Below the pieces are notes generated by a model that was not told where the DNA came from, ran no database searches, and worked only from the letters and a program-made list of their open reading frames with translations. The position numbers were made by a program, and so were the translations under genes. This document shows, piece after piece, positions 33,548-42,032 of a stretch of 64,000 nt of DNA. The stretch lies in contig JBCCPJ010000014.1 of NCBI GenBank assembly GCA_039024895.1, positions 1 through 64,000 on the forward strand, written 5' to 3'. The stretch is from JAJDOD01 sp039024895 (GTDB taxonomy: Bacteria > Pseudomonadota > Alphaproteobacteria > Rhodobacterales > Rhodobacteraceae). The stretch's first letter is position 1. Every line of letters starts with the position of its first letter.

Positions 33548-34711
33548 TCAGGCACGGCGTCTGCGCCCGCCGCCGCGACGTCCACGTGCACCGCCATCGG
33601 CACCCGTTGGGGCTTTGTTGAGCCTGATCCAATTGCCGCCCGAAGGATCGTTCGCATTCAAGAAGTCGGCAGCGCGGATCGACAGGGTTTCCTCGGACGC
33701 GACGCCGGTTTGCGGGGCAAGTCCGAGGAGCGGCGCCAGTTTTGCAATGTCGGTATCGCCGGGCACAGTCACGCCCAGTGCCGCGAGCCGCGCGACGCGC
33801 TCCGCCACAAGATCGGCATCTGCGGCCATGCCGAGTAGGGGACGGAGAGCCTTGAGGTCGACGTCTTCCGGCGCGGTAATGCCGAGCCCCCTCAACGCGT
33901 CCAGCCGTTCACCGGTCGCTTTCAGCGTCTTCGGCATTGCGACCGGGTTCATGATCGCGCTGGTCATCCCATGGCTCGCCGCCATGGCGAGAAAGGCGTT
34001 GTTGATCCCATGGCGGTTGGGCAGGCCAAAAGAAATGTTCGACGCACCGCAGGTGGTGTTGACGCCGAGCTCCTCTCGCAACTTGCGCACCAGAGTAAAC
34101 ACCTGCACCCCGGCTGTGCCCATCGCACCGACAGGCATCACAAGGGGATCGACCACGATATCATGGGCCGGGATGCCATAATCCGCCGCATGTTCGACAA
34201 TCTTCTTGGCAACCGCAAAACGAACATCAGGGTCCTCCGAGATACCTGTGTCATCGTTGGAAATCGCCACCACGGGCACGTTATATTTCTTCACCAGCGG
34301 CAACACGAACTCCAAGCGCTCTTCTTCGCCGGTCACGGAGTTGACAAGGGGCCGCCCTTCCGCTGCTTCGAGCCCGGCTTCTAAGGCGGCGGGTACGGAA
34401 CTGTCGATGCAAAGCGGCACGTCAACGAGACCCTGAACCAACTCGACCATGCGCGTCATCAAGGGCGGCTCTGTCTCATTCGGGTTTGGGTTCGAGTTAT
34501 AGACGACGCCTGCATTGATATCGAGCACTTGCGCCCCGCAGGCGACTTGCTCGACAGCGTCCTTCTCAACGGTTGAGAAGTCGCCTGCTTCCAATTCGGC
34601 GGCGAGAATTTTCCGCCCCGTTGGGTTGATCCGTTCGCCAATCACGCAAAATGGTTCATCGAACCCGATGGTAACGGTCTTTGCTTTGGATTCGAGCACG
34701 GTACGGGTCAT
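33548..34711 (-). CDS. Methyltetrahydrofolate-binding methyltransferase (split methionine-synthase component)
   Basis: 387 residues with the pterin-binding TIM barrel of MetH/AcsE: V-I-G-E-R-I-N-P-T-G-R-K at the start, D-I-N-A-G-V, P-L-C-I-D-S-S, and N-S-V-T-G-E-E. It moves the methyl group of 5-methyl-THF onto a corrinoid protein. After the barrel comes a helical region, then an Arg/Gly tail (GARGRRGGGRRRRA). The B12-binding and homocysteine-binding parts are not in the window. A split methionine synthase with a RamA-like activator has been reported from Phaeobacter (recalled). The two-gene arrangement here fits that. Confidence 0.85.
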   Translation of the reverse strand: MTRTVLESKAKTVTIGFDEPFCVIGERINPTGRKILAAELEAGDFSTVEKDAVEQVACGAQVLDINAGVVYNSNPNPNETEPPLMTRMVELVQGLVDVPLCIDSSVPAALEAGLEAAEGRPLVNSVTGEEERLEFVLPLVKKYNVPVVAISNDDTGISEDPDVRFAVAKKIVEHAADYGIPAHDIVVDPLVMPVGAMGTAGVQVFTLVRKLREELGVNTTCGASNISFGLPNRHGINNAFLAMAASHGMTSAIMNPVAMPKTLKATGERLDALRGLGITAPEDVDLKALRPLLGMAADADLVAERVARLAALGVTVPGDTDIAKLAPLLGLAPQTGVASEETLSIRAADFLNANDPSGGNWIRLNKAPTGADGGARGRRGGGRRRRA

Positions 34712-34814
34712 TCGGGCGTCCTTTGCCGCTGGTCTATGGTGTCACTCTTCGGCCTTTTGATCCGCGTGTGCAGTGCGGGAAGCGACATCTCGCGGATTAG
34801 AAAAGACGGATACC

Positions 34815-35021
34815 TTACCGTTGCTTGTGGGGCGAGGGGGCGAACGATGAAAAGTTTTCAGAAAGGATATGAGGGAGTTTACGTTTGCGGCGACGACCGG
34901 CGGCTCGGCGTGCCTATTGTTGGTCTGCCAATGCGATCTCGTTCACAGGCACCTTTGCGTGCAACATGTCTTCGATTGCGCGTCTCTCACGCAAATCCAG
35001 CTCTGTGTGGGCCAATTCCAT
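34815..35021 (-). pseudogene. IS30-family transposase remnant (internal deletion, stop)
   Basis: From the ATG at 35021 (after AAGGAGA), the product begins M-E-L-A-H-T-E-L-D-L-R-E-R-R-A-I-E-D-M-L, the conserved N-terminus of IS30 transposases, up to V-N-E-I-A. The helix-turn-helix residues expected next (G-R-H-R-S-T) are missing, and the frame meets TAG at 34914. After the stop the same frame reads A-R-R-A-A-G-R-R-R-K-R-K-L, like a later IS30 segment. An internal deletion therefore joined two parts, and most of the transposase is gone. No inverted terminal repeats were found. The 5' flank is very AT-rich. The rest of 34712-35168 shows nothing else. Confidence 0.65.
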
Positions 35022-35168
35022 TCTCCTTGCTTTCGAGCAAGATAGGGGATTTGTCGCAACCCAGTTTAGAATGTGTCCCGCTACGAACATTTAAAACGTA
35101 TAATCAGTATTATGTAAATTTTTAAAAACGCTAATTAGAAAGATTGGTCAGCGGATTGTGCTGTGCTT

Positions 35169-35714
35169 TTAATGTTCGACAGCCCCCTGGCTGATAAAGG
35201 TCCGGTGGCGATCACTTAAGCGGTCGAATTCTGGTTTCTCTAATGTGAAGTACAGTGATGCCTCATCTTGTCCTGTGAGGTGAAATCCAAACCGCTGATA
35301 GAAAGCAATCGCAACAGTGTTTTCACGTCGCACATCGAGTTCAACGCGTGAGCAAGCAAGCTTCTCGAATCCAAAACCTATGGATAAAACCGTCGCCTCC
35401 AATGCTGCGAGCTTTGGGCGATCCTCTACAAATATGATACTGCCCCATGTGAAGCGCGGCGGCTGAATATCATAGAGACGTACCAAGCCACAGGGATTGC
35501 CCGACTTGCGAAGAACCACAAAATACATCTCTTGTTTGGCGACTTCCCGTTGCTTGTAGCCCAAAAGCCAATTGCGTTGGTCCGCCACAGTACCCTTAAT
35601 CGGATTTAGGTGTTTTGCGCGATTAGGATCCGAACGGAGTTCATGAATGAACCCGGCATCATCGAGTTCGACGGGCCGCAGATCGATAATGTGACCTTTT
35701 ATCCGCTCAATCAT
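35169..35714 (-). CDS. GNAT N-acetyltransferase, probably for an amino-sugar nucleotide
   Basis: A 181-residue GNAT protein. Its opening (I-D-L-R-P-V-E-L-D-D-A) and acetyl-CoA-binding area are RimJ/RimL-like (E-A-T-V-L-S-I-G-F-G-F-E-K-L, then A-I-A-F-Y-Q-R-F-G-F). It overlaps the upstream GT61 gene by 4 bases and ends the five-gene sugar cluster. By position it would N-acetylate the amino sugar made by the FdtA/FdtB pair (the role of FdtC/PseH-type enzymes). This is inference from context. A general acetyltransferase is possible. Confidence 0.7.
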   Translation of the reverse strand: MIERIKGHIIDLRPVELDDAGFIHELRSDPNRAKHLNPIKGTVADQRNWLLGYKQREVAKQEMYFVVLRKSGNPCGLVRLYDIQPPRFTWGSIIFVEDRPKLAALEATVLSIGFGFEKLACSRVELDVRRENTVAIAFYQRFGFHLTGQDEASLYFTLEKPEFDRLSDRHRTFISQGAVEH

Positions 35715-36973
35715 TGTATGTTTGCGGTACTGACTGCGCTTTGTGTGATCCCTTCCAGGGCATCCTCGAAAAGCTTTAGGTTGAGCTCATAAGTGGCTGT
35801 AAAGGCTTCACTCGTGCTATGGATCACTTGATCGGAAGGCGTAAAAATATAGTGGATTTGCGTACCGGCGATCGTCGCCAAATTGGTGTAGGAACAAAAG
35901 CCCCGATACGGTTCCAGTAGCCACGACAATAATTGCGTCCCGGGTTGGCAGAATAGCGTGGTTGCAAATGCAGCGCCGGAGGGGCCAACGACATAGGTTG
36001 CATCGTGCATCATCTGCACCTGCTCTTTAAATGTCATGTCTTCGGGATAAACCGGTTCAACGCCGAACCGCGCCGCCACTTTCAAAGCGTCGTCCTGATT
36101 GTAACTGCGTCGACCGTGGCGGCGAGCCAGAAATATGCGCCGCTCGGGTCTGCGTTTTTCAATGCCGAGCCGGTCTAGAATCGCCTCGCGGTATCCGCGC
36201 ATCACATCGGCATTGAAGGCGTAATCGTTTGCCTCCGGCCACGCGCCGTATGCCATGTTTACTGGTTCTTCGATCGGGACGTCCAAGACAAGCAGGTTCT
36301 CAAAGCGACATTGCTCGCTGCCGAGGGTTTCGACCGCCCTACCCTTTGTGAACAGAGCCAGGCTTTCGCGGAAGCTTGGCTTGTCCGCGATTTCCTCTGG
36401 GATAATAAAGGGCAAGTCTTTGAATTCCGGGCCGAGCTGCTCCGCTAGGTAAGCGGCGGGAAGCTGTTCAATGAGCCAGTGGTACCAATTGTAAGTGCCG
36501 CTTCCGAAAAGAGAAATGCCGCTTGGCCGTTGCTCAAATCGCCGGTGGCGCAGTTTTACCAATCCGCGTTTCTCCGCGCCGTACCATAGAAGGAAGCGTT
36601 GATCGAAAACGATCCGCTTGTCGCTTTCTAGGTAATATTCAGGGATCGCCACCTGCCTGTCTTTGACCAATGCCGCAGAACAGGTTCCGGCAATGACATT
36701 TTTGAAAAGACGCGCTTTCAGCGGGCTCCGCTGTCTTTCAGCAATATCCGGCGTGCCTCCATAGGGTGTCGGTGTTGCGACGAGACAGATTGAAGCGCCC
36801 GCGAGTTCTGCAACCTCATCCGCTACTTTAATATGTCCTACCAAAGGTAAGATCGGAAAGCGGTTTTTGAAGAGACGACGCGCCAACTTAGCGCGCATCG
36901 GCACATCTTGGAGAGACGCTGCATCGCCGAAATGGCGATTGAGAAAGCGTCGTATTTCTTTTGCAACTGTCAT
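35711..36973 (-). CDS. Glycosyltransferase family 61 protein (DUF563)
   Basis: A 420-residue protein. The DUF563/GT61 block contains N-W-Y-H-W-L-I-E-Q-L-P and, later, the R-x-x-x-x-R-x-x-x-N/Y-x-x-E-like stretch R-R-I-F-L-A-R-R-H-G-R-R, then G-P-S-G-A-A-F-A-T. No membrane segments are seen. GT61 proteins transfer xylose, GlcNAc or other sugars. In bacteria they occur in polysaccharide loci. It overlaps its neighbours on both sides by 4 bases, so it is part of one operon for a surface glycan. Confidence 0.8.
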   Translation of the reverse strand: MTVAKEIRRFLNRHFGDAASLQDVPMRAKLARRLFKNRFPILPLVGHIKVADEVAELAGASICLVATPTPYGGTPDIAERQRSPLKARLFKNVIAGTCSAALVKDRQVAIPEYYLESDKRIVFDQRFLLWYGAEKRGLVKLRHRRFEQRPSGISLFGSGTYNWYHWLIEQLPAAYLAEQLGPEFKDLPFIIPEEIADKPSFRESLALFTKGRAVETLGSEQCRFENLLVLDVPIEEPVNMAYGAWPEANDYAFNADVMRGYREAILDRLGIEKRRPERRIFLARRHGRRSYNQDDALKVAARFGVEPVYPEDMTFKEQVQMMHDATYVVGPSGAAFATTLFCQPGTQLLSWLLEPYRGFCSYTNLATIAGTQIHYIFTPSDQVIHSTSEAFTATYELNLKLFEDALEGITQSAVSTANIQ

Positions 36974-37881
36974 GTCGAAGCCGCCCGCTGGGCCCGTTTG
37001 CGCTCAGACCACCAAGCTCTAAGGTGGTCTACACTCTTTAATGCACTGTGTTTGCTGCATAAAATATCTGCGCGGGCTTCATATTCGCGAACCTTATGCC
37101 GTAGGGTTTTCATGAGCTTGCTTTGCTCGGAATGTCCTGCGGTGGTTGCATCGCGTGCGCGTTGCTGAAAGGTGCGAAGACCGCGTTCCACAGTATTCAT
37201 CCGATCATCGCGCCAGTCGGCTTCTGTCCGGTGTAAGCAGCTTTCCGTACTCATTCCCACATTTGCCCGGTATTGGACAAGTGGCGCGTTAACAAACCCT
37301 ACCCTGCCCTCAAGGGCGGCTCTGAAGCCAAGAATGAGATCTTCATAAACACCGTCCGGTAAAGGGCCGTACCTATCGAAGAGTACGCGGTCCCAAGCGC
37401 CAGTGGCTCCGATGTATAGTCCTTGCGAGCGCGCGAGGCGTAAAATGTCAGAGGTTTCGCGAAGTTTGCCGAGATGCTGTGGCGCCGCTCGCTTCCCATT
37501 GGCAAGAATTGCATCAACATCCGAATGGACAAATACCGCGTCCGTTTCCGCAAAACATGCCATGATTGCTTCGACCCGGTTTGGCGCTGATATGTCATCT
37601 CCTGCCGCAACGATGACGTGCTGCGCATCCGTTTGCGACATGCAGGCGTTCAGATGCCCGGTCAGCCCAAGGTTCCGCGCATTTCTGTTCAGCGTCACCC
37701 TGTGGCGGGTGGCGACGTTGCGCACCGTTTGTTCGATCACTTCCCACGTGCCATCGGTGGAAGCGTCATCGGAAATCAGTATATCGATGGTCGGACCATC
37801 TTGATTTAGAGCGCCGCAGATTGCTGCTTCGATAAAGTTATCCTGTTGGTAGGCGAGGAGCAGCAAAAGCGGCCGCGCCAT
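36970..37881 (-). CDS. Glycosyltransferase family 2
   Basis: A 303-residue GT-A fold enzyme: I-D-I-L-I-S-D-D-A-S-T-D-G-T-W for UDP-sugar binding, then V-A-A-G-D-D-I-S in the DxD-like position. There is no obvious transmembrane segment, and the C-terminal tail is basic and helical. It shares bases with the aminotransferase gene upstream (37881) and overlaps GT61 downstream. It would add a sugar to a growing glycan or lipid carrier; acceptor unknown. Confidence 0.82.
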   Translation of the reverse strand: MARPLLLLLAYQQDNFIEAAICGALNQDGPTIDILISDDASTDGTWEVIEQTVRNVATRHRVTLNRNARNLGLTGHLNACMSQTDAQHVIVAAGDDISAPNRVEAIMACFAETDAVFVHSDVDAILANGKRAAPQHLGKLRETSDILRLARSQGLYIGATGAWDRVLFDRYGPLPDGVYEDLILGFRAALEGRVGFVNAPLVQYRANVGMSTESCLHRTEADWRDDRMNTVERGLRTFQQRARDATTAGHSEQSKLMKTLRHKVREYEARADILCSKHSALKSVDHLRAWWSERKRAQRAAST

Positions 37882-38996
37882 CAGAGGCCCTCAAGCGCAA
37901 GGTGCACGGCGTCTATCACCCGTGTTTGGTCGCGATCGCTCAAATGTGGCCCGATCGGCAAGCTCAGCAATGTTGCTGCGGCTTCTGAGGCAACAGGAAA
38001 CGCATCTTCCGCAAAGCCAAGATGCTGAAACGCCTTCTGTCGGTGCGGCGCAATCGGATAATGGATTAGTGTTCCGATGCCCGCTAGCGTGAGGCGCGCC
38101 TGTAACGCGTCCCGCGCGGGATGGCGCACCGTGTAAAGGTGCCACGCCGGATCGGCAGCTTGGCGCACCGTCGGGCAGGTAAGCGCAGTGTCTGCAAATG
38201 CGGAGCTGTAGCGTGATGCAATTGCGCGTCTACGCTCTGTCCAGCGATCAAGGGCGGGCAGTTTTGCCCCGAGCATAGCGGCCTGAATAGGATCAAGGCG
38301 ACTGTTTACACCTATGGATTCATTGCGATATTTCTCACGTGATCCATAGTTTCGAAGCATGCGGAGCGTTTCCGCCATTGTCGCGTCATCCGTGGTGACA
38401 GCGCCGGCGTCGCCCAAAGCACCAAGGTTTTTGCCGGGATAGAAGCTCCAGCATACCATATGCCCATGGCCCCCGATCCGCTTGCCTTGCCAAGTTGCTC
38501 CATGGGCCTGCGCTGCATCTTCGATTACGACCAGTTCGTGCCGCTCTGCCAATTCCAGAACAGCGTCCATATCGACCGGTTGACCGTAGAGATGAACTGG
38601 AATGATCGCGCGGGTCCGCTCAGTCACTTTGGCTTCGGCCGACGGTACATCCAAGTTCAGGGTGTCGGCTTCGGCGTCCACAGGCACGATCGTGGCACCA
38701 ACGGCAGCGACGGCAAGCCACGTGGCAACGAATGTGTGGGCCGGGACAAGCACCTCATCGCCCTCTCCGATGTGGGCGGCACGGAGCGCCAGCACCAAAG
38801 CGTCCAGCCCACTGGCAACGCCAATGGCATGTTCCACCTCGCAATAGGTTGCCCAGGCGGTTTCGAACGCTTCAACCTCTGGTCCCAGGATATAGTACCC
38901 GCTCTCGATGACCCGAGACGCTGCGGCATGTATTTCAGCCGAAAGCTCGTCTGTTGCCGCTGCTAAATCGAGAAAGGGAACGGTATCAGCTGCCAT
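37881..38996 (-). CDS. fdtB: dTDP-3-oxo-hexose aminotransferase (FdtB/QdtB-like, DegT family)
   Basis: A 371-residue PLP enzyme of the DegT/DnrJ/EryC1 family. The PLP lysine is Lys189 in S-F-Y-P-G-K-N-L-G-A-L-G-D-A-G. E-D-A-A-Q-A-H-G (about 159-166) and the opening P-F-L-D-L-A are conserved. With the cupin isomerase next to it, it would aminate the 3-keto sugar to give a 3-amino-3,6-dideoxyhexose (Fuc3N or Qui3N). Which epimer cannot be told. It starts 3 bases after the upstream isomerase ends. Confidence 0.85.
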   Translation of the reverse strand: MAADTVPFLDLAAATDELSAEIHAAASRVIESGYYILGPEVEAFETAWATYCEVEHAIGVASGLDALVLALRAAHIGEGDEVLVPAHTFVATWLAVAAVGATIVPVDAEADTLNLDVPSAEAKVTERTRAIIPVHLYGQPVDMDAVLELAERHELVVIEDAAQAHGATWQGKRIGGHGHMVCWSFYPGKNLGALGDAGAVTTDDATMAETLRMLRNYGSREKYRNESIGVNSRLDPIQAAMLGAKLPALDRWTERRRAIASRYSSAFADTALTCPTVRQAADPAWHLYTVRHPARDALQARLTLAGIGTLIHYPIAPHRQKAFQHLGFAEDAFPVASEAAATLLSLPIGPHLSDRDQTRVIDAVHLALEGL

Positions 38997-38999
38997 TCA

Positions 39000-39422
39000 T
39001 CAACCCTGTACCGCTGCAAGGAAGTCGTTGTAATCGCGATAGTAATCCGCCTCATCATAGGGGTGTGAGGCAATAACCATACACACCGCGCCTTGACTGA
39101 ACAGATCAAGCTCCCGCCAAACTAGACGATTAACAAAGACGCCGCGCCTCGGGTTGCGCAATGTGATATCTTGTTTTCGCGTACCGTTGTCCAAACGCAC
39201 ACGAAAGCTCCCTGACAAGGCAAATATCACCTGTTTCAAAGCCTTGTGAGCATGTCCGCCCCGCTCGGAATCGACTGGCACGTTATAAAGATAATAGACG
39301 CGGGCAATGTCGAACGGGATGTGTCGCTGTCCTTCAAGAAAGGTCAAGTCCCCACGTGGATCTGTAACAACGGGTAGATCGACCAGCGTTGCGCCATCGA
39401 ACTCAGAAAGTGCGTCTTCCAT
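39000..39422 (-). CDS. fdtA: dTDP-4-oxo-6-deoxyglucose 3,4-oxoisomerase (FdtA/QdtA-like cupin)
   Basis: A 140-residue WxcM-like cupin. The motif R-G-G-H-A-H-K-A-L supplies the histidines, and R-G-D-L-T-F-L-E-G-Q near the N-terminus is typical. It converts the 4-keto to a 3-keto sugar for the following aminotransferase. It is the first gene of the sugar cluster, and its promoter should lie in the AT-rich region above 39423. The early genes for dTDP-4-keto-6-deoxyglucose (rmlA/rmlB) are not in this window. Confidence 0.85.
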   Translation of the reverse strand: MEDALSEFDGATLVDLPVVTDPRGDLTFLEGQRHIPFDIARVYYLYNVPVDSERGGHAHKALKQVIFALSGSFRVRLDNGTRKQDITLRNPRRGVFVNRLVWRELDLFSQGAVCMVIASHPYDEADYYRDYNDFLAAVQG

Positions 39423-39762
39423 TTGTCTCTGTACCGCCCGATATGATTATGCGCCGATTTTTATCGACTTTTCTGTCGGAGTAACGAATTTTCGTTATGG
39501 AATGCAACCGTCCTCATCGGTGTTATGCTGTTTCGGCTTCTACTCGCTGAGGAAATTGGCCGGTATATTCCAAGTGAAAATTGGTCATTCACGAACCTCC
39601 GAAATCGTTTACGGATTCTTTTCTGCACCCCACTACCGCCTTGCAAGGCGTCTTATCTGGAACAAAGTGGTAAATAGATATAACAGCTGCGGCGCCGTAA
39701 CTGTCTGATTTTTCGAGGCTTCTCAAAAATGTTGAATATCGACTTTCCTAAGCGCGCACCTT
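39423..39762. other. AT-rich intergenic stretch between sugar cluster and 6S RNA
   Basis: No gene-quality reading frame was found on either strand. The region is clearly AT-richer than the flanks and is likely to hold the leftward promoter of the fdtA operon. No confident hexamer pair could be chosen. Confidence 0.4.
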
Positions 39763-39775
39763 TAGACATAGTCTA
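39763..39775. promoter_or_regulatory. Palindrome in the 6S RNA promoter region
   Basis: TAGAC-ATA-GTCTA is a perfect 5-bp inverted repeat with a 3-base centre, placed about 10-20 bases before the predicted 5' end of the 6S RNA, overlapping where the -10/-35 spacer should be. It could be a regulator site controlling ssrS. Confidence 0.3.
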
Positions 39776-39781
39776 GCTATT

Positions 39782-39960
39782 GTAACTCCCGCGAAGGGAG
39801 GCACAGTCACCCTGAGGCCGATACGCGGTTGTGGACGGGTGCGGGAAGTGAAGCCTGGGGGTGATATTTTTCGCCAAAGACCCTGCTTCAAAAAAGGGAG
39901 CGAGTACGAAGCGCGCACCAGTTCCTCATCCCCATTGGTTGCGCGCGGGATGGGTTAAGG
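39782..39960 (+). ncRNA. ssrS: 6S RNA (ssrS)
   Basis: The 5' part contains GGCACAGTCACCCTGAGGCCGAT, here cited only by its core CCTGAGGCCGATA (39811-39823), nearly identical to the conserved pRNA-template side of enterobacterial 6S RNA (CCCTGAGCCGATA). The ends close by long-range pairing: TAAC plus TCCCGCG at 39783-39793 with CGCGGGA at 39944-39950 plus GTTA at 39954-39957. This leaves the expected central bubble. CGCGGTTG and GAAGCC segments also match E. coli order. 6S RNA binds sigma-70 RNA polymerase holoenzyme and represses promoters in stationary phase. The exact ends are approximate. Confidence 0.8.
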
Positions 39961-39968
39961 TTTATTCT

Positions 39969-40005
39969 GGGCGGTGCGGTTTCCCGGCGGCACCGCCCAT
40001 TTTTT
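39969..40005 (+). terminator. Intrinsic terminator downstream of 6S RNA
   Basis: A perfect 9-bp stem GGGCGGTGC/GCACCGCCC with a 12-nt loop is followed by A and six Ts on the plus strand. It may also slow minus-strand transcripts leaving tsf, but there is no T-run on that side. Confidence 0.8.
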
Positions 40006-40050
40006 AGAAAATTTCTAGACGTCGTTAAAGCGTGTTGTCGCCAGCGTTGT

Positions 40051-40926
40051 TCAACCACCCATGGTCTTTGCAACTTCCGCTGCGAAATCCTCTTCTTTTT
40101 TCTCGATCCCCTCGCCCACTTCCATGCGGACATACCCGGTGATAGTGATACCCGTCTCTTCTGCTGCCTTGGCCACAGTTAGGTCTGGGTTCACCACAAA
40201 CGCCTGGTTAAGCAATGTGGATTCGGCCACAAACTTCTTCATACGGCCGTCAATCATTTTCTCGATGACCTGCTCTGGTTTGCCACTTTCGCGCGCGATG
40301 TCGATTTGGATCGAGCGTTCTTTCTCCACAACGGCCGGGTCCATGTCAGCTTCTGACAGAGCGGCGGGATTGACCGCAGCGATATGCATCGCAACCTGGC
40401 GGGCCGTCGCTTCATCGCTACCGGTGAAAGCAACGAGGACACCGATTTTGCCAAGGCCGTCCGCCGCCGCGTTATGGACATAGGAGCATACGTTTTCGCC
40501 GTCGATTTTGGCCATGCGACGCACGCCCATGTTTTCCCCAATCTTGGCGACGGCATCGGTGATAAGCTCACTTACCGGCTTACCGCCAATATCGGACGCT
40601 TTTAGCGATTCAACGTCGGCAACGCTCATCGCGGCGCCAGCAATTGATGCAACCATACCCTGGAACTCTTCGTTCTTTGCAACGAAATCGGTTTCTGAGT
40701 TCACTTCGACGGCAACACCTGATCCGCCATCTGTCTTGACCGCGACCAATCCTTCTGCCGCTGTCCGGCCAGCCTTCTTATCGGCCTTTGCCAAGCCTTT
40801 GGTCCGCAGCCAGTCCATTGCCGCTTCCATATCGCCATCCGTTTCGGTCAGCGCTTTTTTTGCATCCATCATGCCCGCGCCCGTAGTGTCGCGGAGTTCC
40901 TTCACGAGTGCTGCTGTGATCGCCAT
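40051..40926 (-). CDS. tsf: Translation elongation factor Ts
   Basis: A 291-residue EF-Ts. It has the N-terminal UBA-like helix pair (V-K-E-L-R-D-T-T-G-A-G-M-M-D-A-K-K-A-L), the T-D-F-V-A core (SETDFVAKNEEF, about 78-89), and the dimerisation and coiled-coil regions. It exchanges GDP for GTP on EF-Tu. It lies about 80 bases downstream of rpsB on the same strand, the normal bacterial rpsB-tsf order. Length is as expected for alphaproteobacteria. Confidence 0.98.
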   Translation of the reverse strand: MAITAALVKELRDTTGAGMMDAKKALTETDGDMEAAMDWLRTKGLAKADKKAGRTAAEGLVAVKTDGGSGVAVEVNSETDFVAKNEEFQGMVASIAGAAMSVADVESLKASDIGGKPVSELITDAVAKIGENMGVRRMAKIDGENVCSYVHNAAADGLGKIGVLVAFTGSDEATARQVAMHIAAVNPAALSEADMDPAVVEKERSIQIDIARESGKPEQVIEKMIDGRMKKFVAESTLLNQAFVVNPDLTVAKAAEETGITITGYVRMEVGEGIEKKEEDFAAEVAKTMGG

Positions 40927-41005
40927 TTTCGGCTCTCCTCAGTATTTTTGAATTGTAGGTTGGAGGCGCGGTGTCACGCGCCTCCCGTCAGTCTGAAGAC
41001 TGGTG

Positions 41006-41821
41006 TCACTCCGCCTTTTCGGCGTCGCCTTCCACCACAACGGACTCGGCAACCTCTTCCGGTGTTGCGCCGTCACCGACCGCTTCTTCCACGGCGTCTT
41101 CCATGGCACCAATATCGACACCGGCGGCACCGAGCTGTGCGCTCATGCCATCCAACGCTGCGCGGCTCGCTAGGTCGCAATAAAGCGAAATGGCACGGGC
41201 CGCGTCATCGTTGCCCGGAATGACATAATCGACACCGTCGGGGGAGCAATTGGTATCGACAACCGCCACCACTGGAATGCCAAGCTTACGTGCTTCGGCG
41301 ATTGCAAGGTCTTCCTTGTTCACGTCAATGACGAATAGCAAGTCAGGTACGCCGCCCATTTCGCGGATGCCGCCCAGCGACGCTTGTAGTTTTGCCTGCT
41401 CGCGTTCCATGCCGAGGCGTTCCTTCTTGGTCAGACCCTCTGCTCCTTCGAGCATTTGCTCGTCAATGGCTTTTAGGCGCTGGATTGACTGCGAAACGGT
41501 CTTCCAATTGGTAAGTGTGCCGCCAAGCCACCGGTGGTTCATGTAGTACTGGGCGCAACGCTCCGCAGCATCGGCCACAGGCTTTTGCGCCTGACGCTTG
41601 GTGCCGACGAACAAAATCCGCCCGCCCTTGGCGACGGTCTCTCGGATGACGTTCAGAGCCGCGTCCAGCATCGGAACGGTCTGCGTCAGGTCTAGGATGT
41701 GAATGCCGTTGCGGTCGCCATAGATGAACTCGCCCATACGCGGGTTCCAGCGTTGTGTTTGGTGACCGAAGTGCACGCCAGCTTCCAATAGCTGGCGCAA
41801 AGAAAACTCAGGGAGCGCCAT
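41006..41821 (-). CDS. rpsB: 30S ribosomal protein S2
   Basis: 271 residues from ATG 41821 (M-A-L-P-E-F-S-L-R-Q-L-L-E-A-G-V-H-F-G-H-Q), with AGGA 8 bases before it. The ORF continues 13 codons further upstream, but that start is unlikely. Signature blocks include Q-R-W-N-P-R-M, D-L-T-Q-T, F-V-G-T-K-R-Q-A and G-I-P-V-V-A-V-V-D-T-N-C. The C-terminus has an acidic extension (EEAVGDGATPEEV), common in Rhodobacterales. It forms an operon with tsf. Confidence 0.98.
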   Translation of the reverse strand: MALPEFSLRQLLEAGVHFGHQTQRWNPRMGEFIYGDRNGIHILDLTQTVPMLDAALNVIRETVAKGGRILFVGTKRQAQKPVADAAERCAQYYMNHRWLGGTLTNWKTVSQSIQRLKAIDEQMLEGAEGLTKKERLGMEREQAKLQASLGGIREMGGVPDLLFVIDVNKEDLAIAEARKLGIPVVAVVDTNCSPDGVDYVIPGNDDAARAISLYCDLASRAALDGMSAQLGAAGVDIGAMEDAVEEAVGDGATPEEVAESVVVEGDAEKAE

Positions 41822-41947
41822 GTCCAAATTCCTTTCCGGTTTGCGCCTCGGTAGAGCCATGAGGCCCCGGCTCTGGTCCGAGGCAACCGGCGGACCTGAC
41901 GGGATGTCTCCCCGAAAAGCCCAAGCTCTACCTGTGAACTGACGGGG

Positions 41948-41976
41948 GGATAAGACAGCCCAGCCTGTATTGCAAG
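41948..41976 (-). promoter_or_regulatory. rpsB-tsf promoter
   Basis: On the minus strand the -35 CTTGCA (41971-41976) and -10 TTATCC (41948-41953) are separated by exactly 17 bases. The predicted leader before the rpsB ATG is about 120 nt. It contains the hairpin-prone segment around 41850-41885 that may serve S2 autoregulation. Confidence 0.55.
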
Positions 41977-42032
41977 TGCAGAAACCGCGAAATTGATCGG
42001 TTTCGTACCGTTTTCGGACGTCCCGCGCCCTT

